This document shows positions 41,694 to 49,934 of a stretch of 64,000 nucleotides of DNA, one piece after another. The notes beneath the pieces are model-generated. The model was given only the letters and a program-made list of their open reading frames with translations. It was not told the origin of the DNA and searched no databases. Position numbers and translations under genes: made by a program. Every line of letters begins with the position of its first letter. Within the stretch, counting starts at the first letter, position 1. The stretch is from Microlunatus speluncae (lineage in GTDB: Bacteria > Actinomycetota > Actinomycetes > Propionibacteriales > Propionibacteriaceae), in the NCBI RefSeq assembly GCF_009299835.1, contig NZ_VKCZ01000007.1, positions 1 through 64,000 on the forward strand, written 5' to 3'.

Positions 41694-42353
41694 ATGACAT
41701 CCAGCACGGGAGAGCTCGTCACCGAGACGCTCGACTACGACGGCGGCCGGAAGGTGACGGCCTATCTGCCGGCCGAGCCGGCGGAGGTGATCATCTACGC
41801 CGGCGACGGTCAGCTGATCGGGCCCTGGGGCACCTTCCTGAACGAGGCCGACGTGCCGCCGACCATGATCATCGCCGCGCACCGGCTGGACGACGAGCTG
41901 GCCCGGCTGCACGAGTACTCCCCGGGTTTCGACGCGGACCGGTTCGGCGCGCACGAGAAGTTCTTCGTCGAGAGCCTCGGCCAGTGGACCAGGTCGCGGT
42001 TCGACGTCGCGCTGCCGGCCGAACGGACGGCCGTGTTCGGGGTCTCGGCCAGCGCCGAGCTGGCGCTGGCCATCGGGCACCGGCATCCGGACCGCTACGG
42101 CGCGATCTTCAGCGCGTCGCCCGGCGGCGGCTACCGGCCGCCCGGCGACCTGCAGGGCTCGGTGCCGCGCACCTATCTGGTGGCCGGCACCGAGGAGCCC
42201 TTCTTCCAGGAGAACGCGGCCCGCTGGGCCGACGCGCTGCGCGATGCCGGGGCGGACGTGATCATGACCGAGCGGGCCGGTGATCACGGTGATCCGTTCT
42301 GGCGCGAGGAGCTGCCGCTGATGGTGGCCTGGGCGTTCGGGACCGGGAGTTGA
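41694..42353 (+). CDS. Esterase-D/enterochelin-esterase-like alpha/beta hydrolase
   Basis: A 219-residue alpha/beta hydrolase. The nucleophile elbow is FGVSASAELA (G-x-S-x-S), HR at the start of the oxyanion region (IIAAHRLDDE) and GDHGDPFW near the C-terminus supplies the catalytic His. The family includes enterochelin esterases and S-formylglutathione hydrolases. ATG 41694 has GGAG upstream, 13 bases after the previous stop. It is the last gene of the UvrA-like/cyclase-like cluster. Its stop TGA and the stop of the convergent SnoaL-like gene are directly adjacent (TGATCA). Confidence 0.75.
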   Translation: MTSSTGELVTETLDYDGGRKVTAYLPAEPAEVIIYAGDGQLIGPWGTFLNEADVPPTMIIAAHRLDDELARLHEYSPGFDADRFGAHEKFFVESLGQWTRSRFDVALPAERTAVFGVSASAELALAIGHRHPDRYGAIFSASPGGGYRPPGDLQGSVPRTYLVAGTEEPFFQENAARWADALRDAGADVIMTERAGDHGDPFWREELPLMVAWAFGTGS

Positions 42354-42695
42354 TCAAGGACGCTTGCCGTACCCGAGCGCCTCGATGATCTTGCCGTCGC
42401 GGACCTTCATCAGGTTCACGCCCCGGTAGTTCTCGGCACCCGTGATCCGCCACCGGATGACGGCGCGGTCACCGTCGATGTCGACGTGTTCGACCTCGAA
42501 CCGGATCGATGGCTCGGTGGCCAGGCCCTGCCAGCCGGCGAGGCATTCGTCGTAGCCGGTCCAGACGTTGCCGTCGGGCTCCGGGCCGGTGCCCTCCATC
42601 ACGCAGTCGGCGGCGATGAGGTCGACGAGCTTCTCCGGGGCGCGCTCGAGGAAGGCGGCGTTGTACTGGTCGATGATGGCTGCTGTATCGGTCAT
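42354..42695 (-). CDS. SnoaL/NTF2-like small protein
   Basis: A 113-residue NTF2-fold protein (IIDQYNAAFLERAPEKLVDLIA, CVMEGTGPEPDGNVWTGYDECLAGW, DRAVIRWRITG). It may be an isomerase or a binding protein; catalytic residues are not clear. ATG 42695 is used because the upstream residues look non-coding. It is divergent from an XRE/MmyB regulator that begins at 42781. The arrangement copies the SnoaL/XRE pair at 11452-12741, though the two SnoaL proteins are only distantly similar. Confidence 0.75.
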   Translation of the reverse strand: MTDTAAIIDQYNAAFLERAPEKLVDLIAADCVMEGTGPEPDGNVWTGYDECLAGWQGLATEPSIRFEVEHVDIDGDRAVIRWRITGAENYRGVNLMKVRDGKIIEALGYGKRP

Positions 42696-42780
42696 GATCG
42701 AATCGTCATGCCCCGGCGGGGATGGCGGCAATGCCCTCCAGGGAATGGCATCGGCTGCCCCGGTCGGCGATGATCATTTC

Positions 42781-43554
42781 GTGAAGACCACCAGGTTTCC
42801 GGGCGAGCTGCGGCGCTGGCGTACCGCGCGCCGGCTGAGCCAACTCGAGCTGGCGGAGCGGGCCGGCACCACCCAGCGCTATCTGAGCTTCATCGAGCAG
42901 GGCCGGTCCCAGCCCGGCCGTGACGTGGTGATGCGACTGTCCGAGGCGATCGACCTCACGCTGCGCGAGCGCAACGAACTGCTGGTCGCCGCCGGCTTCG
43001 CGCCGGCCTATCCGGAATCGGCGCTGGACGACGAGACCCTCCGGTCGGTCCGCCAGGCGCTCGACACCATCCTCGACGGCCACCTGCCGTATCCGGCGAT
43101 GGTGGTCCGGCCGCACGGCATCCTGGTCACCGCCAACCGGGCCTTCGAGGTGTTCCACGAGGACGTCGACCCGGCGCTGCTGGCGCCGCCGGTCAACGTG
43201 TTCCGGCTCGCCCTGCACCCGGACGGCCTCGCGCCGCGGGTGCGCAATCTGCCGGAGTGGGGCCGGCACATCACCGAGAATCTGCGGGCCCAGCTCGGCC
43301 GCAGCCCGAGCCCGGGGTTGCGGGCGCTGCTGGACGAACTGGAGGGCTATCTGCCGCCGCTGCAGCCGCAGGCCGAGGTGCTCGGCTTCGCCATGCCGCT
43401 CGAGCTGGGCTCGGCCGACGGCGATCTCCGGTTGATCACCACCCTGACCTCGTTCGCCACCGCCGCCGACGTCACCCTCGCCGAGCTGCATCTGGAGGCC
43501 TTCCTGCCGGCCGACGACCACACCGCGGAAGTGCTGGTCCGGCGATGGGGGTGA
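42781..43554 (+). CDS. XRE-family regulator with MmyB-like ligand domain
   Basis: A 257-residue paralogue of the regulator at 11956. The HTH (RRLSQLELAERAGTTQRYLS) is followed by an MmyB domain with NVFRLALHPDGLAPRVRNL and a C-terminal ADVTLAELHLEAFLPAD strand, all closely parallel to the first copy. GTG 42781 fits the domain start; ATG 42745 would add 12 residues. It probably represses or activates the divergent SnoaL-like gene. The MmcQ/YjbR-like gene overlaps its 3' end. Confidence 0.85.
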   Translation: MKTTRFPGELRRWRTARRLSQLELAERAGTTQRYLSFIEQGRSQPGRDVVMRLSEAIDLTLRERNELLVAAGFAPAYPESALDDETLRSVRQALDTILDGHLPYPAMVVRPHGILVTANRAFEVFHEDVDPALLAPPVNVFRLALHPDGLAPRVRNLPEWGRHITENLRAQLGRSPSPGLRALLDELEGYLPPLQPQAEVLGFAMPLELGSADGDLRLITTLTSFATAADVTLAELHLEAFLPADDHTAEVLVRRWG

Positions 43555-43886
43555 CCATCGACGACGCGCGCGCGATCGAGCGGGAGCTGCCCCGTTCGTA
43601 CGAGGCGCTGGTCCGCGACGCGGTGCGGTTCCGGGTCGGCCAGATCGTCTGGGCCTCGTTCAACCGGGACGAAACGATCATGGGCTTCGCCTTCCCCAAG
43701 GAGGAACGGGACGCCCTGGTCGCCGCCGAGCCGGACAAATTCATCATGCCCAAGGCTTCCGAGCTGCGCTTCCGCTGGGTCTACGTCCGGCTGGCCGCGA
43801 TCGACCCCGACGAGCTGCGCGAGCTGCTGATCGAGGCCTGGCGGATGGTCGTGCCGAAGAAGGTGGCCGCGGCCTACGAGGGATGA
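43545..43886 (+). CDS. MmcQ/YjbR-like protein
   Basis: A 113-residue small protein of the MmcQ/YjbR (CyaY-like fold) family, with RFRVGQIVWASFNRDE, GFAFPKEERDAL and FRWVYVRLAAID. Family members are DNA-binding-like proteins without settled function. ATG 43545 overlaps the XRE stop by ten bases; GTG 43551 would give a GTGA overlap. Either way it is co-translated with the regulator. Confidence 0.75.
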   Translation: MGVTIDDARAIERELPRSYEALVRDAVRFRVGQIVWASFNRDETIMGFAFPKEERDALVAAEPDKFIMPKASELRFRWVYVRLAAIDPDELRELLIEAWRMVVPKKVAAAYEG

Positions 43887-43894
43887 ACCGCCGG

Positions 43895-44428
43895 TCAGGT
43901 GGCGGACGGCACGACCCGGTTGGGTGTCGTCAGGCCGGGCGGCGGCTCCAGGTGCGGTTGGAGTCGCTCGCGGGTGCGTTTGAGGCGGACTCGTACGGTC
44001 GCGGCGGGCATCCCCAGCAGCAGTCCGATCTCACGGGAGGTCAGCCCCTCCCAGGCGCTGAGCGTGATGATCTCGGCGTCGGTCCGGTCGAGCCGGCGAA
44101 GCGCGCGGACGAGGTCCAGCCGGAGCTCGGCCACCGACTCCGGCCGGGACCGCTCGACCGACAACAGCGCCTCGGCGAGGTGGCCGATCAGCTCGTTGCG
44201 GCGGGTGCGCCGGCGCCGGTGTTGGGCGAGCAGGTTACGGGCGATGCCGAACAGCCACGGCCGCCGTTCCTCCTCCGGCGGCAGCGCGCGCCGCTGGGTC
44301 CAGACGATCGTCATCACCTCGGCCAGCAGGTCGGCGGCATCCTCGGGCGAAGCCGCGCGCCGGAGCAGATAGCCGAGCAGCGGCTGGGCGAGCCGGGCGT
44401 ACAGGTCGTCGAACTCGGTCTCGGTCAT
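43895..44428 (-). CDS. ECF RNA polymerase sigma factor
   Basis: A 177-residue ECF sigma factor with region 2 (LYARLAQPLLGYLLRRA... AADLLAEVMTIVW, WLFGIARNLL) and region 4 (LSAWEGLTSREIGLLLGM... VRVRLKRTRERL). It directs RNA polymerase to a small regulon. ATG 44428 overlaps the stop of the upstream membrane-protein gene (ATGA). The order is membrane protein first, sigma second, opposite to most sigma/anti-sigma operons. Target promoters cannot be seen here. Confidence 0.85.
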   Translation of the reverse strand: MTETEFDDLYARLAQPLLGYLLRRAASPEDAADLLAEVMTIVWTQRRALPPEEERRPWLFGIARNLLAQHRRRRTRRNELIGHLAEALLSVERSRPESVAELRLDLVRALRRLDRTDAEIITLSAWEGLTSREIGLLLGMPAATVRVRLKRTRERLQPHLEPPPGLTTPNRVVPSAT

Positions 44429-45135
44429 CGGTCGGTCTTCTCGATGCCGGCGCAGCTGTTCCGGTTCCAGTCGCCGATGTGCTCGAAGCGTCCCGATTCG
44501 ATGTCCGACGCCAGCATCCGCCCGTACTCGGCGGCGTTGCTCTCCTCCGGTGAGAACAGTTCGTCCTGCCGGTCGGCCAACACCCGGAGCGCCTGCCCGG
44601 CGGCCCGTTGGGTCGCCCGATCATCGCGTTCCCGGGCCTCGGCTGCGGTCAGGGTCCAGCTGCATTCCGACCAGAAGATGACCCAGCCGCGGAAGCCGCG
44701 GGCGGCCATCTGGGCCTCCTGACCGGCCGCGATCTCGACCAGCGGCTCGATGGTGTAGCCGGGGGCCATTCCGTACTCCCGGGCGTAGGCGCGGAGTTCC
44801 GCGGCGGCCTCGGGGGAGTTGATCCGCCAGTATTCGTCCGCGGCGGTCTCGGGCTCGCCGGGCGCGACGTCGAAGCGACCGGTGCGCAGGCTGATCCAGT
44901 CCGCCGCGGCCGGAGTCGCCAAGGCGATGGTCGGCACCGCGATCACGCCGGCGATGATGGCGGTCAACCGCTGCCGCAGCCGCCGCCGGCGGCGCCGCAC
45001 CGGGAGTTCGGCGAACCGGCCCGCCTTGACCGATTCCCGCATCCCGGCGAGCGCCGACCGGACCTGCGGTGCGTCGAGATCCTCGTCCCGCCACGCCGTC
45101 GCCCGGCGCAGCGTCCGCTCGATGTCGTCGCTCAT
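44425..45135 (-). CDS. Single-pass membrane protein, putative sigma partner
   Basis: A 236-residue protein: an N-terminal cytosolic part of about 65 residues with an Arg-rich stretch (RRRRRRLRQR), one transmembrane helix (about 57-78 of the mature frame), and an extracytoplasmic domain of about 150 residues with Cys in WSECSW and NRNSCAG that could form a disulfide. It has no zinc anti-sigma motif (HxxxCxxC). Overlap with the ECF sigma gene suggests a regulatory partner, but this is inference. ATG 45135 has GAGGAGG upstream. Confidence 0.6.
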   Translation of the reverse strand: MSDDIERTLRRATAWRDEDLDAPQVRSALAGMRESVKAGRFAELPVRRRRRRLRQRLTAIIAGVIAVPTIALATPAAADWISLRTGRFDVAPGEPETAADEYWRINSPEAAAELRAYAREYGMAPGYTIEPLVEIAAGQEAQMAARGFRGWVIFWSECSWTLTAAEARERDDRATQRAAGQALRVLADRQDELFSPEESNAAEYGRMLASDIESGRFEHIGDWNRNSCAGIEKTDR

Positions 45136-45230
45136 GATCGGGTGTTCCTCCTCGGGTACGAACTCGTCGGACACCCGGTACATGGCGTGGGCCGCCGCAA
45201 CTGTTTCACCGCGAGGTGTTCGGCGGCGGA

Positions 45231-45845
45231 TCAGCGGAACAGACCGACCTCGCCGGCGCCGCTCCGGCGCAGCCAGTCCAGCACCTCGGCCCCGGTCAGC
45301 TCACGGATCCCGTTCGCGTCCTCCAGCCGGGCCGGCGCGTCGATGATCGTGCCGGTGGCCCCGGTCGCGTCGGTGGTGGACAGCAGGGCTCCGGTCAGGT
45401 CGGTCCGGTTCAGTTCGACAGCTCGCAGCGTGACCTCGCGCAGGTCGGAGCGGACCAGCGACGTCCGGACGAGGCGGCCACCCGCCAGCGAGGCGGCCCG
45501 GAGAGTCGCTCCGGTCAGGTCGGCGCGGATCAAGTTGGCTCCCTCGAAGGAGGCTCCCACGGCCGACGCCGTGCGCAGGTCGGCCTTGGCCAGGCCGGCC
45601 GATCCCAGGTCTGCACCGTCGAGCACCGCGCCGTACAGATCCGCCATGGCGAGCAGTGACCCGGTCAAGCGACAGTCCGCCAGGACGGCTCCGGTCAGCA
45701 CCGCCTCGGCGAGATCGAGGCCGGAGAGGTCCGACCCGGTCAGGTCCACGTCCAGGAGGGTCAGCCGACGGCCTTCCTGCCCGCGGGTGTCCATCCAGAC
45801 CTGATGCTCCGCAATACGCTCCCGCAGGTCCGCCGGCTCGGTCAT
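45231..45845 (-). CDS. Pentapeptide-repeat protein, candidate immunity/antitoxin
   Basis: A 204-residue protein. From about residue 30 to 180 it is a run of A(D/N)Lxx-type pentapeptides (LDLAEAVLTGAVLADCRL, ANLIRADLTGATLRAASL), predicted to fold into a right-handed quadrilateral beta helix. The C-terminal 30 residues are helical (RELTGAEVLDWLRRSG). ATG 45845 has GGAGAGG upstream. It starts 28 bases after a gene whose product ends in a CdiA-like nuclease domain, same strand. This makes it a candidate cognate immunity protein or a DNA-mimic partner. Other pentapeptide proteins bind gyrase, so that reading remains open. Confidence 0.8.
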   Translation of the reverse strand: MTEPADLRERIAEHQVWMDTRGQEGRRLTLLDVDLTGSDLSGLDLAEAVLTGAVLADCRLTGSLLAMADLYGAVLDGADLGSAGLAKADLRTASAVGASFEGANLIRADLTGATLRAASLAGGRLVRTSLVRSDLREVTLRAVELNRTDLTGALLSTTDATGATGTIIDAPARLEDANGIRELTGAEVLDWLRRSGAGEVGLFR

Positions 45846-45873
45846 GCCATCACCTCTCCCGGATCGTGCGGAC

Positions 45874-48021
45874 TCATGGCCACCACAGGATCCTTCCCTT
45901 CCAATCCGGCACCTTCGCGATCGCCTCGGCCAATTCCTCCGCCGCATCGTCGGTCAGGAAGTCCCGCCGCAGGATGACGTTCTCACGATCGCGGATCGAG
46001 CTGGTGATGCTGTCCAGCGCGTCCTTCAGGTCGTAGCGGCCGCGGCGGCCCGGGACGCTGGAATGGAACTCCTTGACGTCCCACCGCTGCCCGTTGCGAT
46101 CGATGAAATCGGCGAATCCGTCCGGGTCACGACGGATCCCGCGCAATCGGCCCGCGTCTTCCAGCCCCAGCGCGGCTTCGGCCTCTCGCCAGGTCTGGTC
46201 CTTGACCTTGCCGCCGATGGCCGGGTCCTTCGCCAACTCCTCGAGCCGGCGCAGCCGGGCCGCGCTGGCACCGCCGCCGCCGGTCGAACCGGAGGCCTCG
46301 GAGAGCAGGATGCCAGCCCCGGCGAGCACGCCGGCCAGGGCGAGCCGGTTGACCGCCGCCATGGTCAGGCCAGTCACCAGCAGCCGGAAGCCGCCACCGG
46401 CGACCGCCACGACGGCGACGGGCGGATAGAGGAACAGGGCCGAGAGGGCGAGCACCAGCCCAGCCGCCAGCAGGGCGTCGCCCAAGGCATCGAGGATGTG
46501 GCCGGAGGCGAGCAGCCGGTCCGCGCCGCCGGCGCCGGTCAGCCACCGGATCAGCGCCCCGACGCCGGTGCCGATCGCGGCCGCGCCGACCAGGACCTGG
46601 CACCAGCTCCGGCCGGCCGGATCGATCCACGGTTGGTCGCGCGCGGCCAGCAGCCCGGTCACCGTCCGGATCAGCTGCCAGCCGAGGAACGCGACGCCCA
46701 GCACGGCGAGGACGCCGAGCACCGGGAAGACGTACGGCGACGCGAGCAGCTCCTGCAGCCCGGCCAGCGGCGGGATCGTCCCCAGGCCGAGATAGAGCAG
46801 CACCGGGAGCAGTAGGAGCAGCCAAAGCAGCAGCGGCCAGCCCCGCCGGAGCAACGTCCTGGCATCGAGCCGGCGCGGGTCGCCGATCAGCTGCCGGCCG
46901 AGCCCACGAGCCGCGGCCCACCAGCGCCGCCGGTCGCCGGCCTGATCGAGCTCCCGGACGGAGCGGACCACTTCGGCGGTGAGGTCGGCCGGCGGCGGCG
47001 CGCCGGCGGCGATGGCGTACCAGAGGGAGCGCCGGACCAGCAGCAGCCGGCCCAGCACCCAGGTCGACAGCGGCAACGCCAGCACGGCCGGCCGGAGCAG
47101 CGCGAGCACCCGGGAACCGGTCCGCTCCCGCTCGGTCAACAGCTCGGGATGGTCACCGCGGACCCGGCGCAGGTCGATCAGGTCGACCGTGACGACGACG
47201 ATCAGGCCGACCAGGACCAGCCCGCCGAGCAACTCGTGGCCCAACCCGAACAGCCGGGCGAACCAGCCGATCGGGCCGGCCGGATTCGGATGCGCGGCCA
47301 GATAGTTGTGGGCCGCGTGGTCGACACTGACGTACACCAGCGGGATGATTCCGAGCAGCCGGAACCAGCCGCCGCCCCGACCCGCTCGTCCGCGGAGGCA
47401 GTAGCCGATCCCGGCGGCCGCCAGCGCGGTCCACGGCAGGTGCAGATTGAGCCACTCCCCCGGGCCGAGACCGAGCAGCTCGTAGCCGCCGACCGGAGCC
47501 GGCAGCCAGCTGGTCAGGAGCTTGCCGAGCCCGGGCACGGCCGGCGGATACAGGCCCATCGGCAGTGTGTAACCGTCGGCGGTGCCGACCACCGCACCGG
47601 CCCGGTGCCCGAACCGGAGCATCGCCTCGGCCAGGGTGAACCCGGCCCCGATCGCCGCGCCGAGCAGGAAGTAGTCGGTCAGGCCCCACTGCTGCCGCAG
47701 CCGGCGGACGGCCAGCGCGATCAGCACGATCGGCGCGACCTTGACGATCTCTTCGATCCACGGGTCGATGGTGTAGCCGGCGAGCCGTACGGCCTCGATC
47801 CAGCCCAGCCCGGTCACCCCGCGGAGCACGCCGACCGCGGCCAACTGCAGCAGCAGCGCCACGAAGCCGCAGGCGAAGAACCCGACGGCGACCGCCCGCA
47901 GCAGGGTCACGAACCGCACCGACCGCGTCGCCCAACCGAGCACGGCCAGTTGCAGCACGCCGTACCCCGTCGCCAGCAGCATCAGCAGGGACAGCACCAG
48001 AGGAGCGTATGCCGAGACCAC
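45874..48021 (-). CDS. PrsW-like intramembrane protease fused to a CdiA-type toxin domain
   Basis: A 715-residue polytopic protein with more than ten hydrophobic segments. The N-terminal part matches the PrsW (M82) protease pattern: Glu90-Glu91-x-x-Lys94 (WIEEIVK), Phe128-x-x-x-Glu132 (GFTLAEA) and a later His-rich VDHAAHN. The last about 135 residues are soluble and resemble C-terminal tRNase domains of contact-dependent-inhibition toxins: REAEAALGLEDAGRL, FADFIDRNGQRWDVK (Asp648, Lys650), YDLKDALDSITSSI, ENVILRRDFLT and a final RILWWP. I recall this motif order from CdiA_C_tRNase-type domains but could not search. The GTG at 48021 is chosen by N-terminal topology. A pentapeptide-repeat gene follows 28 bases on. 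It diverges from a SigE-type sigma gene. Confidence 0.75.
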   Translation of the reverse strand: MVSAYAPLVLSLLMLLATGYGVLQLAVLGWATRSVRFVTLLRAVAVGFFACGFVALLLQLAAVGVLRGVTGLGWIEAVRLAGYTIDPWIEEIVKVAPIVLIALAVRRLRQQWGLTDYFLLGAAIGAGFTLAEAMLRFGHRAGAVVGTADGYTLPMGLYPPAVPGLGKLLTSWLPAPVGGYELLGLGPGEWLNLHLPWTALAAAGIGYCLRGRAGRGGGWFRLLGIIPLVYVSVDHAAHNYLAAHPNPAGPIGWFARLFGLGHELLGGLVLVGLIVVVTVDLIDLRRVRGDHPELLTERERTGSRVLALLRPAVLALPLSTWVLGRLLLVRRSLWYAIAAGAPPPADLTAEVVRSVRELDQAGDRRRWWAAARGLGRQLIGDPRRLDARTLLRRGWPLLLWLLLLLPVLLYLGLGTIPPLAGLQELLASPYVFPVLGVLAVLGVAFLGWQLIRTVTGLLAARDQPWIDPAGRSWCQVLVGAAAIGTGVGALIRWLTGAGGADRLLASGHILDALGDALLAAGLVLALSALFLYPPVAVVAVAGGGFRLLVTGLTMAAVNRLALAGVLAGAGILLSEASGSTGGGGASAARLRRLEELAKDPAIGGKVKDQTWREAEAALGLEDAGRLRGIRRDPDGFADFIDRNGQRWDVKEFHSSVPGRRGRYDLKDALDSITSSIRDRENVILRRDFLTDDAAEELAEAIAKVPDWKGRILWWP

Positions 48022-48091
48022 GGCTTCGGACTGCGGCGAGTTTCCTCGTCTCGAAGTGCAACGAACTGCCAGGCTGTCGCGTGGACAGGTC

Positions 48092-48724
48092 ATGCAGGCG
48101 ATCAATGCGGAGGTGCCGAGGGTGGTCCGTGGACCGCGAGACACCAGCCTCGACGGGGTGTCGGACTCGGCCGACCGCACGCCCGAGTTCGCCGACTGGG
48201 TGGATCGGAGCGGGCCCGCCCTGCTCGGCTTCGCCCACATGGTGACCGGCAGCGGGCACGACGCCGCCGACGCGGTCCAGGACGCGCTGGTCGCCGTTTA
48301 CCCGCGTTGGCGCCGGCTGCAGGCCGACGACTCCGAGGGTCGATCGTTCGGTGCCGACGCGTACGCCCGCCGGGTGATCGTCAACCGGACGGTCTCCTGG
48401 TGGCGCAAGTTCACCCGCCGGGAGTATCTGGTCGACGCCGCCGAACTGCCACCGGTCCGGGCGCCGGGAGTGATCGAGAGCGACCCGGCCGGCCAGGTCA
48501 GCGACTCGATCCTGGCCCGGCAACTCCTCGGCACGCTGCCGACCAAGCAACGCGCCGCGGTGGTGCTCCGGTTCTACGACGACCTGCCGTTCGCCGAGAT
48601 CGCCGACATCCTGCGCTGCACCGAGAGCACCGCGCGCTCGTACGTGCATCGCGCCCTCGCCGCCCTCCGGGACCGGCTGGACGACCCCGCATCCGCCTCC
48701 GATTCCGACGAGGTGAACCGATGA
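48092..48724 (+). CDS. SigE-family ECF sigma factor
   Basis: A 210-residue ECF sigma factor of the actinobacterial SigE-like type, with region 2 (LLGFAHMVTGSGHDAADAVQ, ARRVIVNRTVSWWRK) and region 4 (VVLRFYDDLPFAEIADILRC... VHRALAALRDRL). Start is ATG 48092 (an AGG lies just upstream). Its stop overlaps the start of the next membrane-protein gene (ATGA). It likely controls its own operon. It is divergent, 70 bases away, from the PrsW-toxin fusion. Confidence 0.85.
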   Translation: MQAINAEVPRVVRGPRDTSLDGVSDSADRTPEFADWVDRSGPALLGFAHMVTGSGHDAADAVQDALVAVYPRWRRLQADDSEGRSFGADAYARRVIVNRTVSWWRKFTRREYLVDAAELPPVRAPGVIESDPAGQVSDSILARQLLGTLPTKQRAAVVLRFYDDLPFAEIADILRCTESTARSYVHRALAALRDRLDDPASASDSDEVNR

Positions 48725-49881
48725 ACGACACCAGGCATGATCACGACGAGTCCGACGACCGCGCCGCCGCCGCGTTCCGCTCCGCGATGTCCGGCCTGCA
48801 GACCGAGGGCCGGCTCGATCCGGACGCCGCCCGCCGGACCGCGAACCGGCGCCGCACCGCGGCCGGACTGGCCGGCGGCCTGGCCCTGGTGCTGATCGTG
48901 GCCGCCGGTGCCATCGGCATCCCGACCTTCCTCCGCCCGGACAAGATCGCCCAACCGGTCGGACCCGCCAGCGGTCAGCCCACCATCGCCGTCGCGCCGA
49001 ACAAGCTGCCGACCGAGGCCGCGCCGAGCGGCTGGCGGACCGAGCAGTATCGCGACGTCACCTTCCAGGCCCCGGTGGACTGGGTGTACGACTTCGAGCC
49101 CGGCACCGACTGGTGCGTGAAGAACGAGGGATCCACCGTGGTGCCGCCGCCGCGGCCCTACGTCGCGCTCGGCCAGCCGGCGGCGGTGATGGACGTGCAG
49201 TGCAACGGCCCGGTGCCGGACGACATGATCATCGACCACGTCGCCGCGGTGTCACCGTCGGACAAGAGAGCCGACGGGCGCTATCAGATCGCCGCCGGCT
49301 TCTGGGAGGTCACCCGGACGATCGGCACGGTCCAACTCCGCGCCGTGAGCAAGGACGTCGACCTGGCGCAGCGGATCGTCGACACCGGCGCGCCGACCGG
49401 CCCGAACGCCCTCTGTGCGCCGAGCAGCCCGTTGCAGAACGATCCCGCGGCGCGGCCGAAGCCGCTGGAGGACCGGTCCGACTTCCAGCGCCACGGCCGG
49501 GTCGCCCTGTGCCAGTACGACTTCGGCGCCGAGCCGTACGGCCTGCGCGCCGCCGTCGGGCTGACCGGCTGGGAGGCGCAGACCCTGGTCCGCGAGATCA
49601 CCGGAAACCTGGTCGAGAACAAGACCAAGGGCTGTCAGCCCGAAGCGAAGGAGATCACCCTCGATCTGGCCGTCGTGATCCGGGTCGAGATCGACGACAA
49701 GATCACCGAGGTCTATCTCCGGGCCCGCGGCTGCCCCGACGGCGGTGACCAGGTGATCGGCGGCTTCGATCTGGGCAACAAGGTGATCGAGCTGAACGAG
49801 GACGCCTGTGACCTCGTGCTGCGGCCGCCGCTGCGGCTCGACTCCGCCAGCGACGCGGTCTATGTCGCCTGTGGACGGTGA
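48721..49881 (+). CDS. Single-pass membrane protein, sigma-associated, paralogue A
   Basis: A 386-residue protein with a cytosolic N-terminus of about 45 residues, one transmembrane helix (about 48-66, GLALVLIVAAGAIGIPTF), and an extracellular domain containing three or four cysteines in conserved positions. It lacks an HxxxCxxC anti-sigma motif. The domain shares blocks with the next gene (GWRTEQYRDV, RAVSKD, DLAQ, IVDTGA, ALC, DPAARPKP), so the two are tandem duplicates. The ATG overlaps the sigma stop. It is a plausible anti-sigma or sensor partner of the sigma factor. Confidence 0.7.
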   Translation: MNDTRHDHDESDDRAAAAFRSAMSGLQTEGRLDPDAARRTANRRRTAAGLAGGLALVLIVAAGAIGIPTFLRPDKIAQPVGPASGQPTIAVAPNKLPTEAAPSGWRTEQYRDVTFQAPVDWVYDFEPGTDWCVKNEGSTVVPPPRPYVALGQPAAVMDVQCNGPVPDDMIIDHVAAVSPSDKRADGRYQIAAGFWEVTRTIGTVQLRAVSKDVDLAQRIVDTGAPTGPNALCAPSSPLQNDPAARPKPLEDRSDFQRHGRVALCQYDFGAEPYGLRAAVGLTGWEAQTLVREITGNLVENKTKGCQPEAKEITLDLAVVIRVEIDDKITEVYLRARGCPDGGDQVIGGFDLGNKVIELNEDACDLVLRPPLRLDSASDAVYVACGR

Positions 49882-49934
49882 TCGACAACCATGACCATGC
49901 TGAACCACCCACCCCGATGAGTGAGGAGTTGATC

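Noticed and set aside
45231..45845. Qnr-type quinolone resistance protein
   Set aside because: It has pentapeptide repeats but no evidence of the Qnr loops or length. The toxin-linked position suggests another role.
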